The notes beneath the pieces were generated by a model that did no database searches, had not been told where the DNA came from, and worked only from the letters and a program-made list of their open reading frames with translations. Made by a program: the position numbers and the translations under genes. A stretch of DNA of 64,000 bases from positions 248,001 through 312,000 of the forward strand of contig NW_026971509.1 in assembly GCF_963678635.1 (NCBI RefSeq), read 5' to 3'. Shown in pieces: positions 9,221-17,975 of this stretch. Position 1 is the first letter of the stretch. Every line of letters begins with the position of its first letter. Source of the DNA: Symsagittifera roscoffensis. Lineage: Eukaryota; Xenacoelomorpha; Acoela; Convolutidae.

Positions 9221-9718
9221 ATGATCTTCTCAGTGCAAAACAGCAATCTCATGTACTCTGTAGAATTTTCGCCTGATCTAGTACAAATTCAAGTGCGAGA
9301 AACAGTCTCTGGAGTTTTTCTGGCACGAATGGATATACCAATCCAAGTCTGGCACTTGGTGGAGGTGATGCGAAGAGATTTCAACGAACATCATATGATG
9401 CAAGTTCCCATCACAGAGAACCAAATTGGAACAATGCAAATGATGGGGGAAGTTTCTGATCATGTGGGAATGAGTTATCCCGAGATTCCGGACTCAAGAT
9501 TTGTGGCTCAACCAGTCGACGACTTCCTCTTTCCTTGGGGGGAGGAGGAAGGATCAGTCGAAAACCCCATCACAATAGATGAAGATGAGGGATTCTCAGA
9601 AACAATGACGCCTCAAAACACTCCTCCACAACAACCACCAGCAATGGAACCTCGTCCAGCTCTGAGTTCCATAGTGAACCTCCAGAACTCTTCTGCTGCT
9701 CGACAGCTCTTTGATTAA
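9221..9718 (+). CDS. Unrecognised 165-aa protein, intact copy
   Basis: Single-exon frame from ATG 9221 to TAA 9716-9718. I chose this ATG because it is conserved in all three copies and follows a TTATTGCTC(C/A)AA leader. The N-terminal two thirds (MIFSVQNSNLMYSVEFSPDL ... VWHLVEVMRRDFNEHH) look folded. The last third is disordered and Pro/Gln/Glu-rich, with an ENPITIDEDEG stretch whose hydrophobic core plus acidic tail resembles a SUMO-interacting motif (inference). It ends SAARQLFD. AATAAA at 9730-9735 lies 12 bp after the stop. Compared with copies 1 and 2 it keeps Trp where they have TAG. No known domain recognised. Confidence 0.65.
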   Translation: MIFSVQNSNLMYSVEFSPDLVQIQVRETVSGVFLARMDIPIQVWHLVEVMRRDFNEHHMMQVPITENQIGTMQMMGEVSDHVGMSYPEIPDSRFVAQPVDDFLFPWGEEEGSVENPITIDEDEGFSETMTPQNTPPQQPPAMEPRPALSSIVNLQNSSAARQLFD

Positions 9719-9965
9719 ATGTTTTTGTAAATAAAGGTTGTTTGGTTTTGACTTCGTTTTCTGTAATTAATTTCTTCAATTTAATTTTAATTATGAGAAT
9801 AGATCAGAGGTTCAAATTAAACCATTGAAAAACAATTAGAACTTAGTTAAAAGCTCCGAACTCGCACACATGTTAAAAAATTTGATTAATTTTTGCACAA
9901 AAATTCGGAAAAACACTAGAAAAACTGTACACAAGTAAAAAGTTTCCTAATCGATATTGCCCCTT

Positions 9966-10310
9966 GTACACTTTTAGCCTTTTGTAGAAAAAATTTAAAC
10001 ACTTTTTGCATTTTGTCGAAAAAAGTAAAACACTTTTCGCATTTTATCGAAAAAAGTAAAACACTTTTCGCATTTTGTCGAAAAAATTGAAACACATTTC
10101 GCGTTTTATCGAAAAAAAATAAAACACTTTTCACATTTTGTCGAAAAAAGGTGAAACATTTTTCGCAATTTGTAGTGAAAAAGTGAAACACTTTTGGCAT
10201 CTTGTTAAAAAAAGTAAAACACTTTTTGCATCTTCTCAAAAAAATTGAAACACTTTTTACAACTTGTTAAAAAAATTGAAATGTTTTTTGCAACTTTTTG
10301 AAAATCAAAA
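9966..10310. repeat. Minisatellite, ~31-bp unit, about 11 copies
   Basis: The unit is of the type ACACTTTTCGCATTTT followed by GTCGAAAAAAGTAAA. Unit starts fall near 9967, 9998, 10030, 10061, 10092, 10123, 10154, 10188, 10219, 10250 and 10280. Central units are most alike and both ends decay. The minus strand happens to be open across it (Phe/Lys-rich, KCFTFF), but the periodic protein is best read as a by-product. Confidence 0.85.
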
Positions 10311-10507
10311 GAAATATTACATCTTTCTTACATGTTTGAAAATTTTTTTGCAAATATTTTTGACAACGGTGATTTTTTTTCGGTAAGTAATGGTAAATTT
10401 GTAAACATATGAGAGAAAATAGATGGAATATCAGAAGTTTTTTAATGAAAAATTGACATGATCACTATTTACAAATCCATAACCATCAATAAAACAGTCA
10501 ATTATTT

Positions 10508-11032
10508 TTAACAAATCATGTTCATATTTTGAGTTTTGTACTTAATACGAGTTCTGTCTAACATTGCTGAGCCAAGAGGTTGCGTAGATGCAAGTTTTTG
10601 ATTAGAACTTAGATAATGTTTTTTGAACTTTTTGCGAACAAGTCGTTTCCTTGATATGCTTGGTGTTTTTTTTGCCCCTTTCCATCGTAAATTATGCTGC
10701 GATCCACAACTAAGCTGATTGAAGACTTCCCCACTTGATATGACAATACTTGAAAATAATCTGTGCTTGCACAAAGTGTAAAGACAATCAATTTCTTGAT
10801 ATATGTATTGATATTTGTCTAATCTCTGAAGAATTTGGCTGAGGGAAGTTCCAATTAAAATTATATGAAATTTGCAATTTCCCAAGGAACAGAAAGAATC
10901 GTGAGTAGAGACGCAATAATCTTGGGTTACTATGTATTTTTCGTAAAAATCGTTGGAAACAGAAATAAACAATGATTTACTATTTTAATCTGAATAAAAG
11001 CTGGGAAGAGCTCGACACATAGCAGCTGCCAT
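10508..11032 (-). pseudogene. Unrecognised gene, probably broken near its N-terminus
   Basis: The clear frame is 154 aa ending KYKTQNMNMIC at 10508. It has no ATG of its own. Reading upstream in frame gives one TAA at 10985-10987, then open sequence back to ATG at 11032 (MAAAMCRALPSFYSD). So the gene may be 174 codons with a single nonsense codon. The middle contains a Cys/His-containing stretch and a basic region (RKRLVRKKFKKH). A relic of its C-terminus lies at 8589-8690. It diverges from the gene at 11271, sharing an intergenic region with two CArG boxes. Family unknown. Confidence 0.45.
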
Positions 11033-11114
11033 TGGGAAAAATGATTTTTGCAGAAAATGGTGGAGTTATATAGTAGTAGTAACGCCTACGCAGCTTCTAT
11101 ATAGGGAAATCCTT

Positions 11115-11142
11115 CCATATTTGGTACTACTTCCATATATGG
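11115..11142. promoter_or_regulatory. Two CArG boxes between divergent genes
   Basis: CCATATTTGG (11115-11124) and CCATATATGG (11133-11142) both fit the SRF/MEF2-class consensus CC(A/T)6GG. Their starts are 18 bp apart. They lie about 130 bp upstream of the ATG at 11271 and about 85 bp upstream of the putative start at 11032, so they could serve either or both genes. Function is inferred from the consensus only. Confidence 0.45.
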
Positions 11143-11270
11143 AAATGTCGATGACTCATAATGCTTACTTCCATTTTCATTTAATCTCAAAGTCATTTCT
11201 CTCTTTTCTACTCATCTGATCAGTTTGTTCTTCAAAACGTACTCGAGAAAAGTTGATAGTTCCAATTACA

Positions 11271-11775
11271 ATGAATTCTCAAAAAATCAAACAAGAATTG
11301 GGAGATTTGCTTGATCCCAAAAATCCTACAAGGGAAAATATGCTTGGAACCGTGCCTTCAACTATCAAAAATAAATAATTTGGAACAATTTGAAAAGTCT
11401 CAACAAGTCTATCTTAGTGAAAAAGAAGGCAAAGCAATATCCGCAATACGGAATACTGTTATTCACGATGCTGAAAATCTTGGACTCGTACCTATATATG
11501 AAGCCAAATCTGGCAGAGAATCAACTATGGATCAGGAGCTCGACATCTGTAATAGAATATACGAAATTGCAACGTACAACATGAGGAGGGTGTGTGTCAC
11601 AATCAAGAAGTACAACGTGAGCAAGCCACCCTACATTCAGATTCGACTCTTCACTGCAAAGGAAAATGAAGACTTGAAGCAAGTTGCATATGTCATTTAT
11701 ACTTTGAATGAATTCAAAGAACTGTCCCAAATATTGGGAGACTTTATGTTTGTTGATAATTGTAAACCTCAGTAA
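11271..11775 (+). pseudogene. Unrecognised gene with likely frameshift near its start
   Basis: ATG at 11271 opens MNSQKIKQELGDLLDPKNPT and stops after 35 codons at TAA 11376-11378. A second, +1-shifted frame is open from about 11275 to TAA at 11773-11775 and carries the bulk of the protein: NNLEQFEKSQQVYLSEKEGK, later DICNRIYEIATYNMRRVC and a C-terminal ELSQILGDFMFVDN. The overlap suggests a one-base indel near the AAAAATAAATAA run, or an unusual short-exon arrangement that I could not place. Composition is typical of coding DNA. No domain recognised. Confidence 0.45.
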
Positions 11776-12218
11776 AACTTTGTGTTGTTTTGCATGTTTG
11801 GTAATTGAGATAATATTGATTCAAAACTATTTTTTCTCACTAAAGTGTATATTTAGAGCTGGGATATCTGAGGAAATGTCAGACAAAACATGAAAATTTA
11901 ATCAAAATTGACATAAAACACTAATCAATTATGAAATGATTTTCCAGTATTTGTTTATGAAAATACAGATAAATTTATTTAATAACTGTTTTCGTCAAAA
12001 ATTGTATATTTAGTTGAAAACATTATCATTATTTTTTTTAGATTTTTTGAATTTCATTGGTTGTTTTCAATTTTTTTCTGTAATTTGAGGTTTCTATTGG
12101 CTACATGAATTTCCTTGAAACTAATTAGACTCTAAATAATTAAAAAATATTTACGGTAACTGTTACAACAAAATACTTTAAAAATGATAAAACAATTCGA
12201 GTTTTTTAAGTTTCTTCA
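11776..12218. other. Intergenic AT-rich stretch, no gene seen
   Basis: T-rich sequence with isolated ATTGG boxes near 12056 and 12097. It ends at the polypyrimidine tract before gene C. Nothing else supported. Confidence 0.5.
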
Positions 12219-12220
12219 TA

Positions 12221-12228
12221 TATTTCAG
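12221..12228 (+). promoter_or_regulatory. Trans-splice-like acceptor before gene C1
   Basis: TATTTCAG ends 8 bp before the ATG at 12237. Joining it to an upstream exon in frame 0 gives an immediate stop (TAA). A spliced-leader acceptor is therefore a better explanation than a cis-intron. The same arrangement recurs at 13793-13800 before C2. Confidence 0.45.
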
Positions 12229-12236
12229 TAAGAAAA

Positions 12237-12779
12237 ATGTTTCCATCAAAAGCGTTTTCAATGTCTGAAATGAACATTTATCAGATGTTAAAATTGAACT
12301 ACTACAAAAAACTACAAGAGTGGTGGACAGATGAAGTTGATGGAGATTGTATTAGTTTTAATTTGTATAGAAACACAGAAAGTTCAATAGTTTTGTTAAA
12401 AAGATGGAGAGGAGATTACAAAAAAGAAGAGTACTGTCAGATTTATCAACAATGTTTTTATTTAGAACAGTTAACTCAGATTGGGTGGTCGATCAGTAAA
12501 AAACAAAACAATGGAAGAGCCTATGAAACAGAAATTGGAGATAAGGAACATCAATTCGATTACTGTTTGGAATTTGATACAAATACAAAGTCCAGATTTG
12601 TCAGAATATCTTTTGATCGTTTATCCAAATTTAATAGACTTCCGGTTGTTCATACTACAATATACCAAAAAGAAAACGATAAAAACGTATATTTTGGTAA
12701 TTTCTTTTTTCACTGGTTAGGAATAGAACAAATCGAAAAAATTTTGATCGAATTTTCAAAATTTGAATTGAATATCTAA
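12237..12779 (+). CDS. Unrecognised gene C, copy 1 (180 aa)
   Basis: ATG at 12237, TAA at 12777-12779. The product begins MFPSKAFSMSEMNIYQMLKL and is rich in Tyr, Lys, Trp and Phe. Notable segments are LQEWWTDEVDGDCISFNLYR, KRWRGDYKKEEYCQIYQQCF, a polar middle and a C-terminus YFGNFFFHWLGIEQIEKILI. No signal peptide or membrane helix is evident. Copy 2 (13807) is about 97% identical but 14 residues longer because codon GAA became TAA here. C1 lacks the zinc-finger gene that sits directly upstream of C2. Function unknown. Confidence 0.6.
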   Translation: MFPSKAFSMSEMNIYQMLKLNYYKKLQEWWTDEVDGDCISFNLYRNTESSIVLLKRWRGDYKKEEYCQIYQQCFYLEQLTQIGWSISKKQNNGRAYETEIGDKEHQFDYCLEFDTNTKSRFVRISFDRLSKFNRLPVVHTTIYQKENDKNVYFGNFFFHWLGIEQIEKILIEFSKFELNI

Positions 12780-13036
12780 AAAAAAACAATATAAACTAGA
12801 CAAGAAATCTCATTTATCCCACTAGGGTATCAAACTTCAAATCTTATTTATGTTGGAAAAATTCAATAAAATTTATTGATTAAGAAGTTTCATAAAGATA
12901 GTCTAGTTCTGATCTACAAAGATTTTTAAAATCTGTGATTACTTCATTTTGATTGCTTATTAACACAAATAATGTCTGTGAAAGTATCCTCAAAATCTAC
13001 AAATTTTAAAGAAATTGTTGAAAAATTCATGAGAAG

Positions 13037-13340
13037 AAAGCTCAACTCTGTTTGGTTGACATTAAATTTCTTAAAAATTACATGAATTTTAAGCTCAATT
13101 CTGATTGGTTGACATTAAATTTCTTGAAAATTACATGACTTTTGAAACTCAATTCTGGTTGGTGGACATTAATTTGTCGAAAATCACATGACTATTGAAG
13201 CTCAATTCTGATTGGTTGATATCAGAAAAGATAAAAAGTTCCATGTAATTAATGCTCGATTCTGGTTGGTTGATATCAGAAAAGATAAAAATTTCCTTGT
13301 AATTAATGCTCGATTCTGATTGGTTGATACTTTTAAAAAG
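13037..13340 (+). promoter_or_regulatory. CCAAT-repeat array upstream of zinc-finger copy 2
   Basis: Degenerate ~54-58-bp units of the form GCTCAATTCTGATTGGTTGA plus CATTAAATTTCTTGAAAATT recur near 13039, 13092, 13147, 13199, 13254 and 13309. Nearly all keep ATTGG or a one-base variant. They lead directly into the hydrophobic ORF and then the zinc-finger start. Confidence 0.5.
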
Positions 13341-13524
13341 TCCATGGTTAAATTGGACGATTTTTATTTCAGCTAGGCTAAATAGCATATCCATTCTGAT
13401 TTTCTTTCTCGGTAAAAACAATTGGTTAATAAGTTTGCTGTTTTTATTTACTTTTATTCATTTTTTTGAGGCTATTCAACTCACCTTATCTATAAATTTG
13501 GGACATTTCAAATCTCCCATTTAA
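13306..13524 (+). CDS. Hydrophobic 72-aa ORF, copy 2
   Basis: MLDSDWLILLKSPWLNWTIF then a hydrophobic segment (ILIFFLGKNNWLISLLFLFT), stop at 13522-13524, 18 bp before the zinc-finger ATG. One codon longer than the left-arm copy because of SARLNSIS versus SHSYSIY. Coding status unproven. Confidence 0.3.
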   Translation: MLDSDWLILLKSPWLNWTIFISARLNSISILIFFLGKNNWLISLLFLFTFIHFFEAIQLTLSINLGHFKSPI

Positions 13525-13542
13525 TTTTTCATTACTATTGAG

Positions 13543-13766
13543 ATGCCTTCACTCAAAAGAAACGAAAGAATTGCATGTCTTGAATGTGGCAGGGAATTCA
13601 CAAAGATGCATCAAGACATCGTAGAGCATGTGGTGTTTTGAAGTGTTCTAACTGTAATTTTTATACTTATAGCAGAGAGGAACTCGCTAATCATTTCAAG
13701 AAGAAGCATTCTCAGCATAATATTAAATTATGTGCTCAGCAGACTCCAAACACACTTCAGGAGAAG
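13543..13766 (+). pseudogene. Zinc-finger protein Z, copy 2, 4-bp deletion
   Basis: Same ATG context and start (MPSLKRNERIACLECGRE) as the other copies, but GAATACACTCACAAAG has become GAATTCACAAAG. The frame shifts inside the first finger. The rest of the protein, including the second C2H2 finger, is open only in the shifted frame. It ends at GAGAAG|GTAAAA, followed 34 bp later by the TTTCAG before gene C2, the closest spacing of the two genes in the window. Confidence 0.75.
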
Positions 13767-13806
13767 GTAAAATTTCTAAGTTTTTTTCCATATATTTCAG
13801 TAAAAA

Positions 13807-14391
13807 ATGTTTCCATCAAAAGCGTTTTCAATGTCTGAAATGAACATTTATCAGATGTTAAAATTGAACTACTACAAAAAACTACAAGAGTGGTGGACAG
13901 ATGAAGTTGATGGAGATTGTATTAGTTTTAATTTGTATAGAAACACAGAAAGTTCAATAGTTTTGTTAAAAAGATGGAGAGGAGATTACAAAAAAGAAGA
14001 GTACTGTCAGATTTATCAACAATGTTTTTATTTAGAAGAGTTAACTCAGATTGGGTGGTCGATCAGTAAAAAACAAAACAATGGAAGAGCCTATGAAACA
14101 GAAATTGGAGATAAGGAACATCCATTCGATTACTGTTTTGAATTTGATACAAATAAAAAGTCCAGATTTGTCAGAATATCTTTTGATCGTTTATCCAAAT
14201 TTAATAGACTTCCGGTTGTTTATACTACAGTATACCAAAAAGAAAACGATAAAAACGTATATTTTGGTAATTTCTTTTTTCACTGGTTAGAAATAGAACA
14301 AATCGAAAAAATTTTGATCGAAATTTCAAAATTTGAATTGAATATCGAAAAAAAAAATGAACTAGACAAGAAATCTCATTTATCCCACTAG
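13807..14391 (+). CDS. Unrecognised gene C, copy 2 (194 aa)
   Basis: ATG at 13807, stop TAG at 14389-14391. Same protein as C1 with scattered substitutions and a C-terminal extension ending ELDKKSHLSH. TTTCAG ends 6 bp before the ATG and suggests a spliced-leader site. With the zinc-finger cistron ending only ~30-40 bp upstream, a tight operon is possible (inference). The last ~30 codons are repeated in inverted orientation at 5848-5940, so the inverted-repeat breakpoint cuts this gene. Confidence 0.6.
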   Translation: MFPSKAFSMSEMNIYQMLKLNYYKKLQEWWTDEVDGDCISFNLYRNTESSIVLLKRWRGDYKKEEYCQIYQQCFYLEELTQIGWSISKKQNNGRAYETEIGDKEHPFDYCFEFDTNKKSRFVRISFDRLSKFNRLPVVYTTVYQKENDKNVYFGNFFFHWLEIEQIEKILIEISKFELNIEKKNELDKKSHLSH

Positions 14392-14599
14392 GGTATCAAA
14401 CTTCAAATCTTAGTTATGTTGGAAAAATTCAATAAAATTTATTGATTAAGAAGTTTCATAAATATAGTCTAGTTCTGATCTACAAAAATTTTTAAAATCT
14501 GTGATTACTTCATTCTGATTGGTCATTAACACAAATAATTTCTGGGAAAGTATCCTCAAAATCTACAAATTTTAAAGAAATTGTTGAAAAATTCATGAG

Positions 14600-14850
14600 A
14601 AGAAGAGCTCAACTCTGATTGGTTGACATTAAATTTCTTGAAAATTACATGAATTTTAAGCTCAATTCTGATAGGTTGACATTGAATTTGTTGAAAGTTA
14701 CATGACTTTTGAAGCTCAATTCTGGTTGGCGGACATTGAATTTGTCGAGAATCACATGACTATTGAAGCTCAATTCTGATTGGTTGATATCAGAAAAGAT
14801 AAAAATTTCCTTGTAATTAATGCTCGATTCTGATTGGTTGATACTTTTAA
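14600..14850 (+). promoter_or_regulatory. CCAAT-repeat array upstream of zinc-finger copy 3
   Basis: Five degenerate ~54-bp units with GATTGGTTGA or GGTTGGCGGA cores near 14615, 14668, 14723, 14778 and 14832. One unit fewer than in the 13037 array. Followed by the 72-aa ORF and the zinc-finger gene. Confidence 0.5.
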
Positions 14851-15038
14851 AAATTCCATGGTTAAATTGGACGATTTTTGTTTCAGCTAGGCTAAATAGC
14901 ATATCCATTCTGATTTTCTTTCTCGTTAAAAACAATTGGTTAATAAGTTTGCTGTTTTTATTTACTTTTATTCATTTTTTTGAGGCTATTCAACTCACCT
15001 TATCTAAAATTTTGGGACATTTCAAATCTCCCATTTAA
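14820..15038 (+). CDS. Hydrophobic 72-aa ORF, copy 3
   Basis: MLDSDWLILLKIPWLNWTIF with the same hydrophobic core, ending GHFKSPI at 15038. Open in all three copies. Overlaps the last CCAAT unit. Coding status unproven. Confidence 0.3.
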   Translation: MLDSDWLILLKIPWLNWTIFVSARLNSISILIFFLVKNNWLISLLFLFTFIHFFEAIQLTLSKILGHFKSPI

Positions 15039-15056
15039 TTTTTCATTACTATTGAG

Positions 15057-15305
15057 ATGCCTTCACTCAAAAGAAATGAAAGAATTGCATGTCTTGAATG
15101 TGGCAGGGAATACACTCACAAAGATGCATCAAGACATCGTAGAGCATGTGGTGTTTTGAAGTGTTCTAACTGTAATTTTTATACTTATAGCAGCGAGGAA
15201 CTCGCTAATCATTTCAAGAAGAAGCATTCTCAGCATAATATTGAATTATGTGCTCAGCAGACTCCAAACACACTCCAGGAGAAGGTAAAATTTCTAAGTT
15301 TTTAG
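15057..15305 (+). CDS. Two-finger zinc-finger protein Z, copy 3 (intact)
   Basis: ATG at 15057. Residues 12-32 form a C2HC-like module (CLECGREYTHKDASRHRRAC) and residues 36-56 a C2H2 finger (CSNCNFYTY...HFKKKH). The unspliced frame ends at 15305 (82 aa). A donor GAGAAG|GTAAAATT at 15284 could remove the last six residues. No partner exon was identified downstream. Likely a DNA- or RNA-binding protein by finger type. Confidence 0.65.
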   Translation: MPSLKRNERIACLECGREYTHKDASRHRRACGVLKCSNCNFYTYSSEELANHFKKKHSQHNIELCAQQTPNTLQEKVKFLSF

Positions 15306-17861
15306 AAAAACTTAGAAATTACTATGATTATTAATTTTTACTGAATCTGAAAAGTCTCAGCAATTGTAACAAATCTAGTCAATAATTATACAGTGTTTTC
15401 ATTACATTACCTGAACCGTCATTTATTTTTTTTATTCAAAGGTTTTGATTGATGTTAAAGACAGCAAAAATCGAGTTCATATGGTCGTGAAGCTTTCCAT
15501 GGAACTCGATCCGAAAACTTTTAATCAACAGTAAAAACTCCCTTGGTTGCAATCTTGCGGAGACTTTGTTGTGATAATATTGTAGTGAAGTGCATAACAT
15601 ATGCTAATGAGTATTTAAGTATTCGCCTAAAAATTGTAAAATTTGGATATTTGGAAAACATCAAATAATTGAAAGGTTTTTTGTAGTTACTATTTTAAAG
15701 TTTTCCTTGTTTAGTGTTTGTAAAAGTGTTCATAGAGTAGAGCTTTTTAAGCAGATAATGTGGTTTGACTTATTAAGAATTATGTTTTTCTTTTGATTTT
15801 TTGATGATTTCAGAAAAGAAATTGATAAATGACCTGAAAAAAATGTATATTTTGCTAAACTTTGAAAGTTTCAAGATAATGATATACATCATTCCAACTA
15901 AAAATTTAGTCTAAAATAGAAATTCGGATTTAAACAGCATTATACAGTTATGAGGTTAAGAAAATCCTTTAAAGCTTTTTAGTAAAAGATATATGGTATT
16001 AATTCAGCTTCGGATTATTGAATGTTCGTTGAAACGATACATTTTTTCATCTAAAATTCTATTTTCAAGTAAAAAGTTGCTCAAATTGGATTCATTTGGT
16101 AGATAGTAGATGAAGCAGAAACTGAGAAAATGCTGAAATTAGATAGAAACTCAATTTATTCCTTAGGAGATTTGAGATAATTTTACTAAAATTTAGCTTA
16201 TAAAGTATATCTTGAGAAAAAATCCGACATAAAAATTCTCAAAGTCTTATATTTATGCGTAGTTAATCAGAAAAAATTGTTATCATTTGATATATTAGGT
16301 ACTTTATATGAAAGATCAAATGTTTTGAGGATAATTTTTGAGAAGCAAACCAAATTCGACATCTTTTGGAAGAAGATACATAAAGCATAAATCGAAAACT
16401 TGCTTTCAAGATCTACTTTTCCTTGCTATATACATACACAATACTACATAGAATATATAACACTATATACAATACATTACTAAATTTTTACTACATAGAG
16501 TTTTTTTCTTAATAAAAATCGGAAAATTACACAATTATTCCAGTTTGCATCTTGATTTGCTTTGCTAAATCAATTTTTTGAGACTCGCTCTTCCAGAAGT
16601 TTTTATATTGTAGATGTTAGGAACTAGGTTCTCTTGCGTATTTCCGGAGATTTTCAGATTATAACTAATAGAGCTGCTTCTAATTTGTTCTTAGATCGTA
16701 AAAATACACCTTTATATTCTCATTCTGTACATATATTTTTGAAGGCTTTAACTAGCATTAATTCTCTCTCACTTGGAAATTTTTGAGAAACTTTCCGTCA
16801 TAATTTAAGAAAAAACTAAGTTAATAACTATTTTGCAAGAAAAGTGATAATTATTGATCCCAAAATGTGTATTTTTGCTTAAATAGTTTACAATAGCAAC
16901 TGAACAGGGGAACCTTGAGGAAGATATTAACATTTTTTATTGTAATAATCATACGGTATCAGTTCTAATTTCATCTCTGCCAGCAAATTGTTCGTTCAAT
17001 TGATACTATTTTCCTCCTAAATTCTCCAGTTTTGACTAAATTTTCTAGTAAAGTGCGTTCAATAGCGAAAACATGTATTAAACAGAAAGCAAGAATAACT
17101 TTAAAACATGGAAAAACTCTACGGAAAACCTTGAAAGTTATGTTGCAGAACCAACAGAGAGATAATCATCAGTTATGAAAAAGTTTTTGTTGAATTTGAA
17201 CCAATATCGAATCAATTTTTAAGAAACATTTATCCCATTTTAAACAACTTTAGCAATAAACTGTTCATTTTTTATCAATAATCTGATATTTCCAATTTTT
17301 AACATAAAAAATTTCTCACAAGTTGTAGTTTTTGTACAAATTTGGGTAATTCAATGAGAAAAAAATGAGGAGGAGTTGAATCATGGAGTTTGATTTAGAA
17401 ATTTCATAGAATATTGCCCTTAATGTTCATTTGAATTGAGATTCCTAAAAATAATCCCTGAACTGTACAAAAACAAACAGTTAAAAACCAAAATAGAAGG
17501 TTCGAAATGGAAAATTTCATGTAAATTAGATTAATTTTCATTTTACCTTCTCAAAAATTACGACTAGTTTCACTGTTTTCCGGAAGTTTCAATTTTGATT
17601 CTGCTACTATGAACCTTCTTTTCAGTGTTTAGAGCATTGTATAACCAAGTATTTAGCTCAACTAAGGTAAACTTCATTGTATTTCAATATTTTTGTGGAA
17701 AAAATTGTGGAAAAAGTCTTTTTTATTCAAAATTTTGTATCATTGTCTCAACATAATGACAATTAAAATACAGTCTTAGCTTATTTTTAAAATCAATACG
17801 TAAAAGTATGTTTAAAATTAGATCAAAAACAACAAAGAGTAACCAAAATTATGAGACTTCT

Positions 17862-17975
17862 GCAATTTTTTCCAAATACTGGAAATTTTTGCTATTTTTT
17901 CCAAATACTTGAAATTTTTGCAATTTTTTCCAAATACTTGAAATTTTTGCAATTTTTTCTCAAAAAATTTGAATT
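17862..17975. repeat. ~30-bp tandem repeat inside right arm
   Basis: About four units of AAATTTTTGCAATTTTTTCC plus AAATACTTG. The left arm (2380-2440) has only about two, so the array changed length after the arms formed. Confidence 0.7.

Larger units (their letters stand above)
12218..15284. repeat. Tandem duplication of a [gene C - CCAAT promoter - zinc finger] cassette
   Basis: Unit 1 runs from about 12218 to 13766 (C1, CCAAT array, zinc finger 2). Unit 2 runs from about 13788 to 15284 (C2, CCAAT array, zinc finger 3). The offset is 1570 bp at gene C and 1514 bp at the zinc finger, so internal repeat number differs. The outer half of unit 2 is shared with the inverted-repeat right arm. 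Confidence 0.8.

Noticed and set aside
9916-10239. 107-aa minus-strand Phe/Lys/Cys-rich ORF
   Set aside because: A periodic translation of the 31-bp minisatellite, not conserved elsewhere.
9980-10300. CRISPR array
   Set aside because: The units are contiguous without distinct spacers, and the genome is eukaryotic in type.
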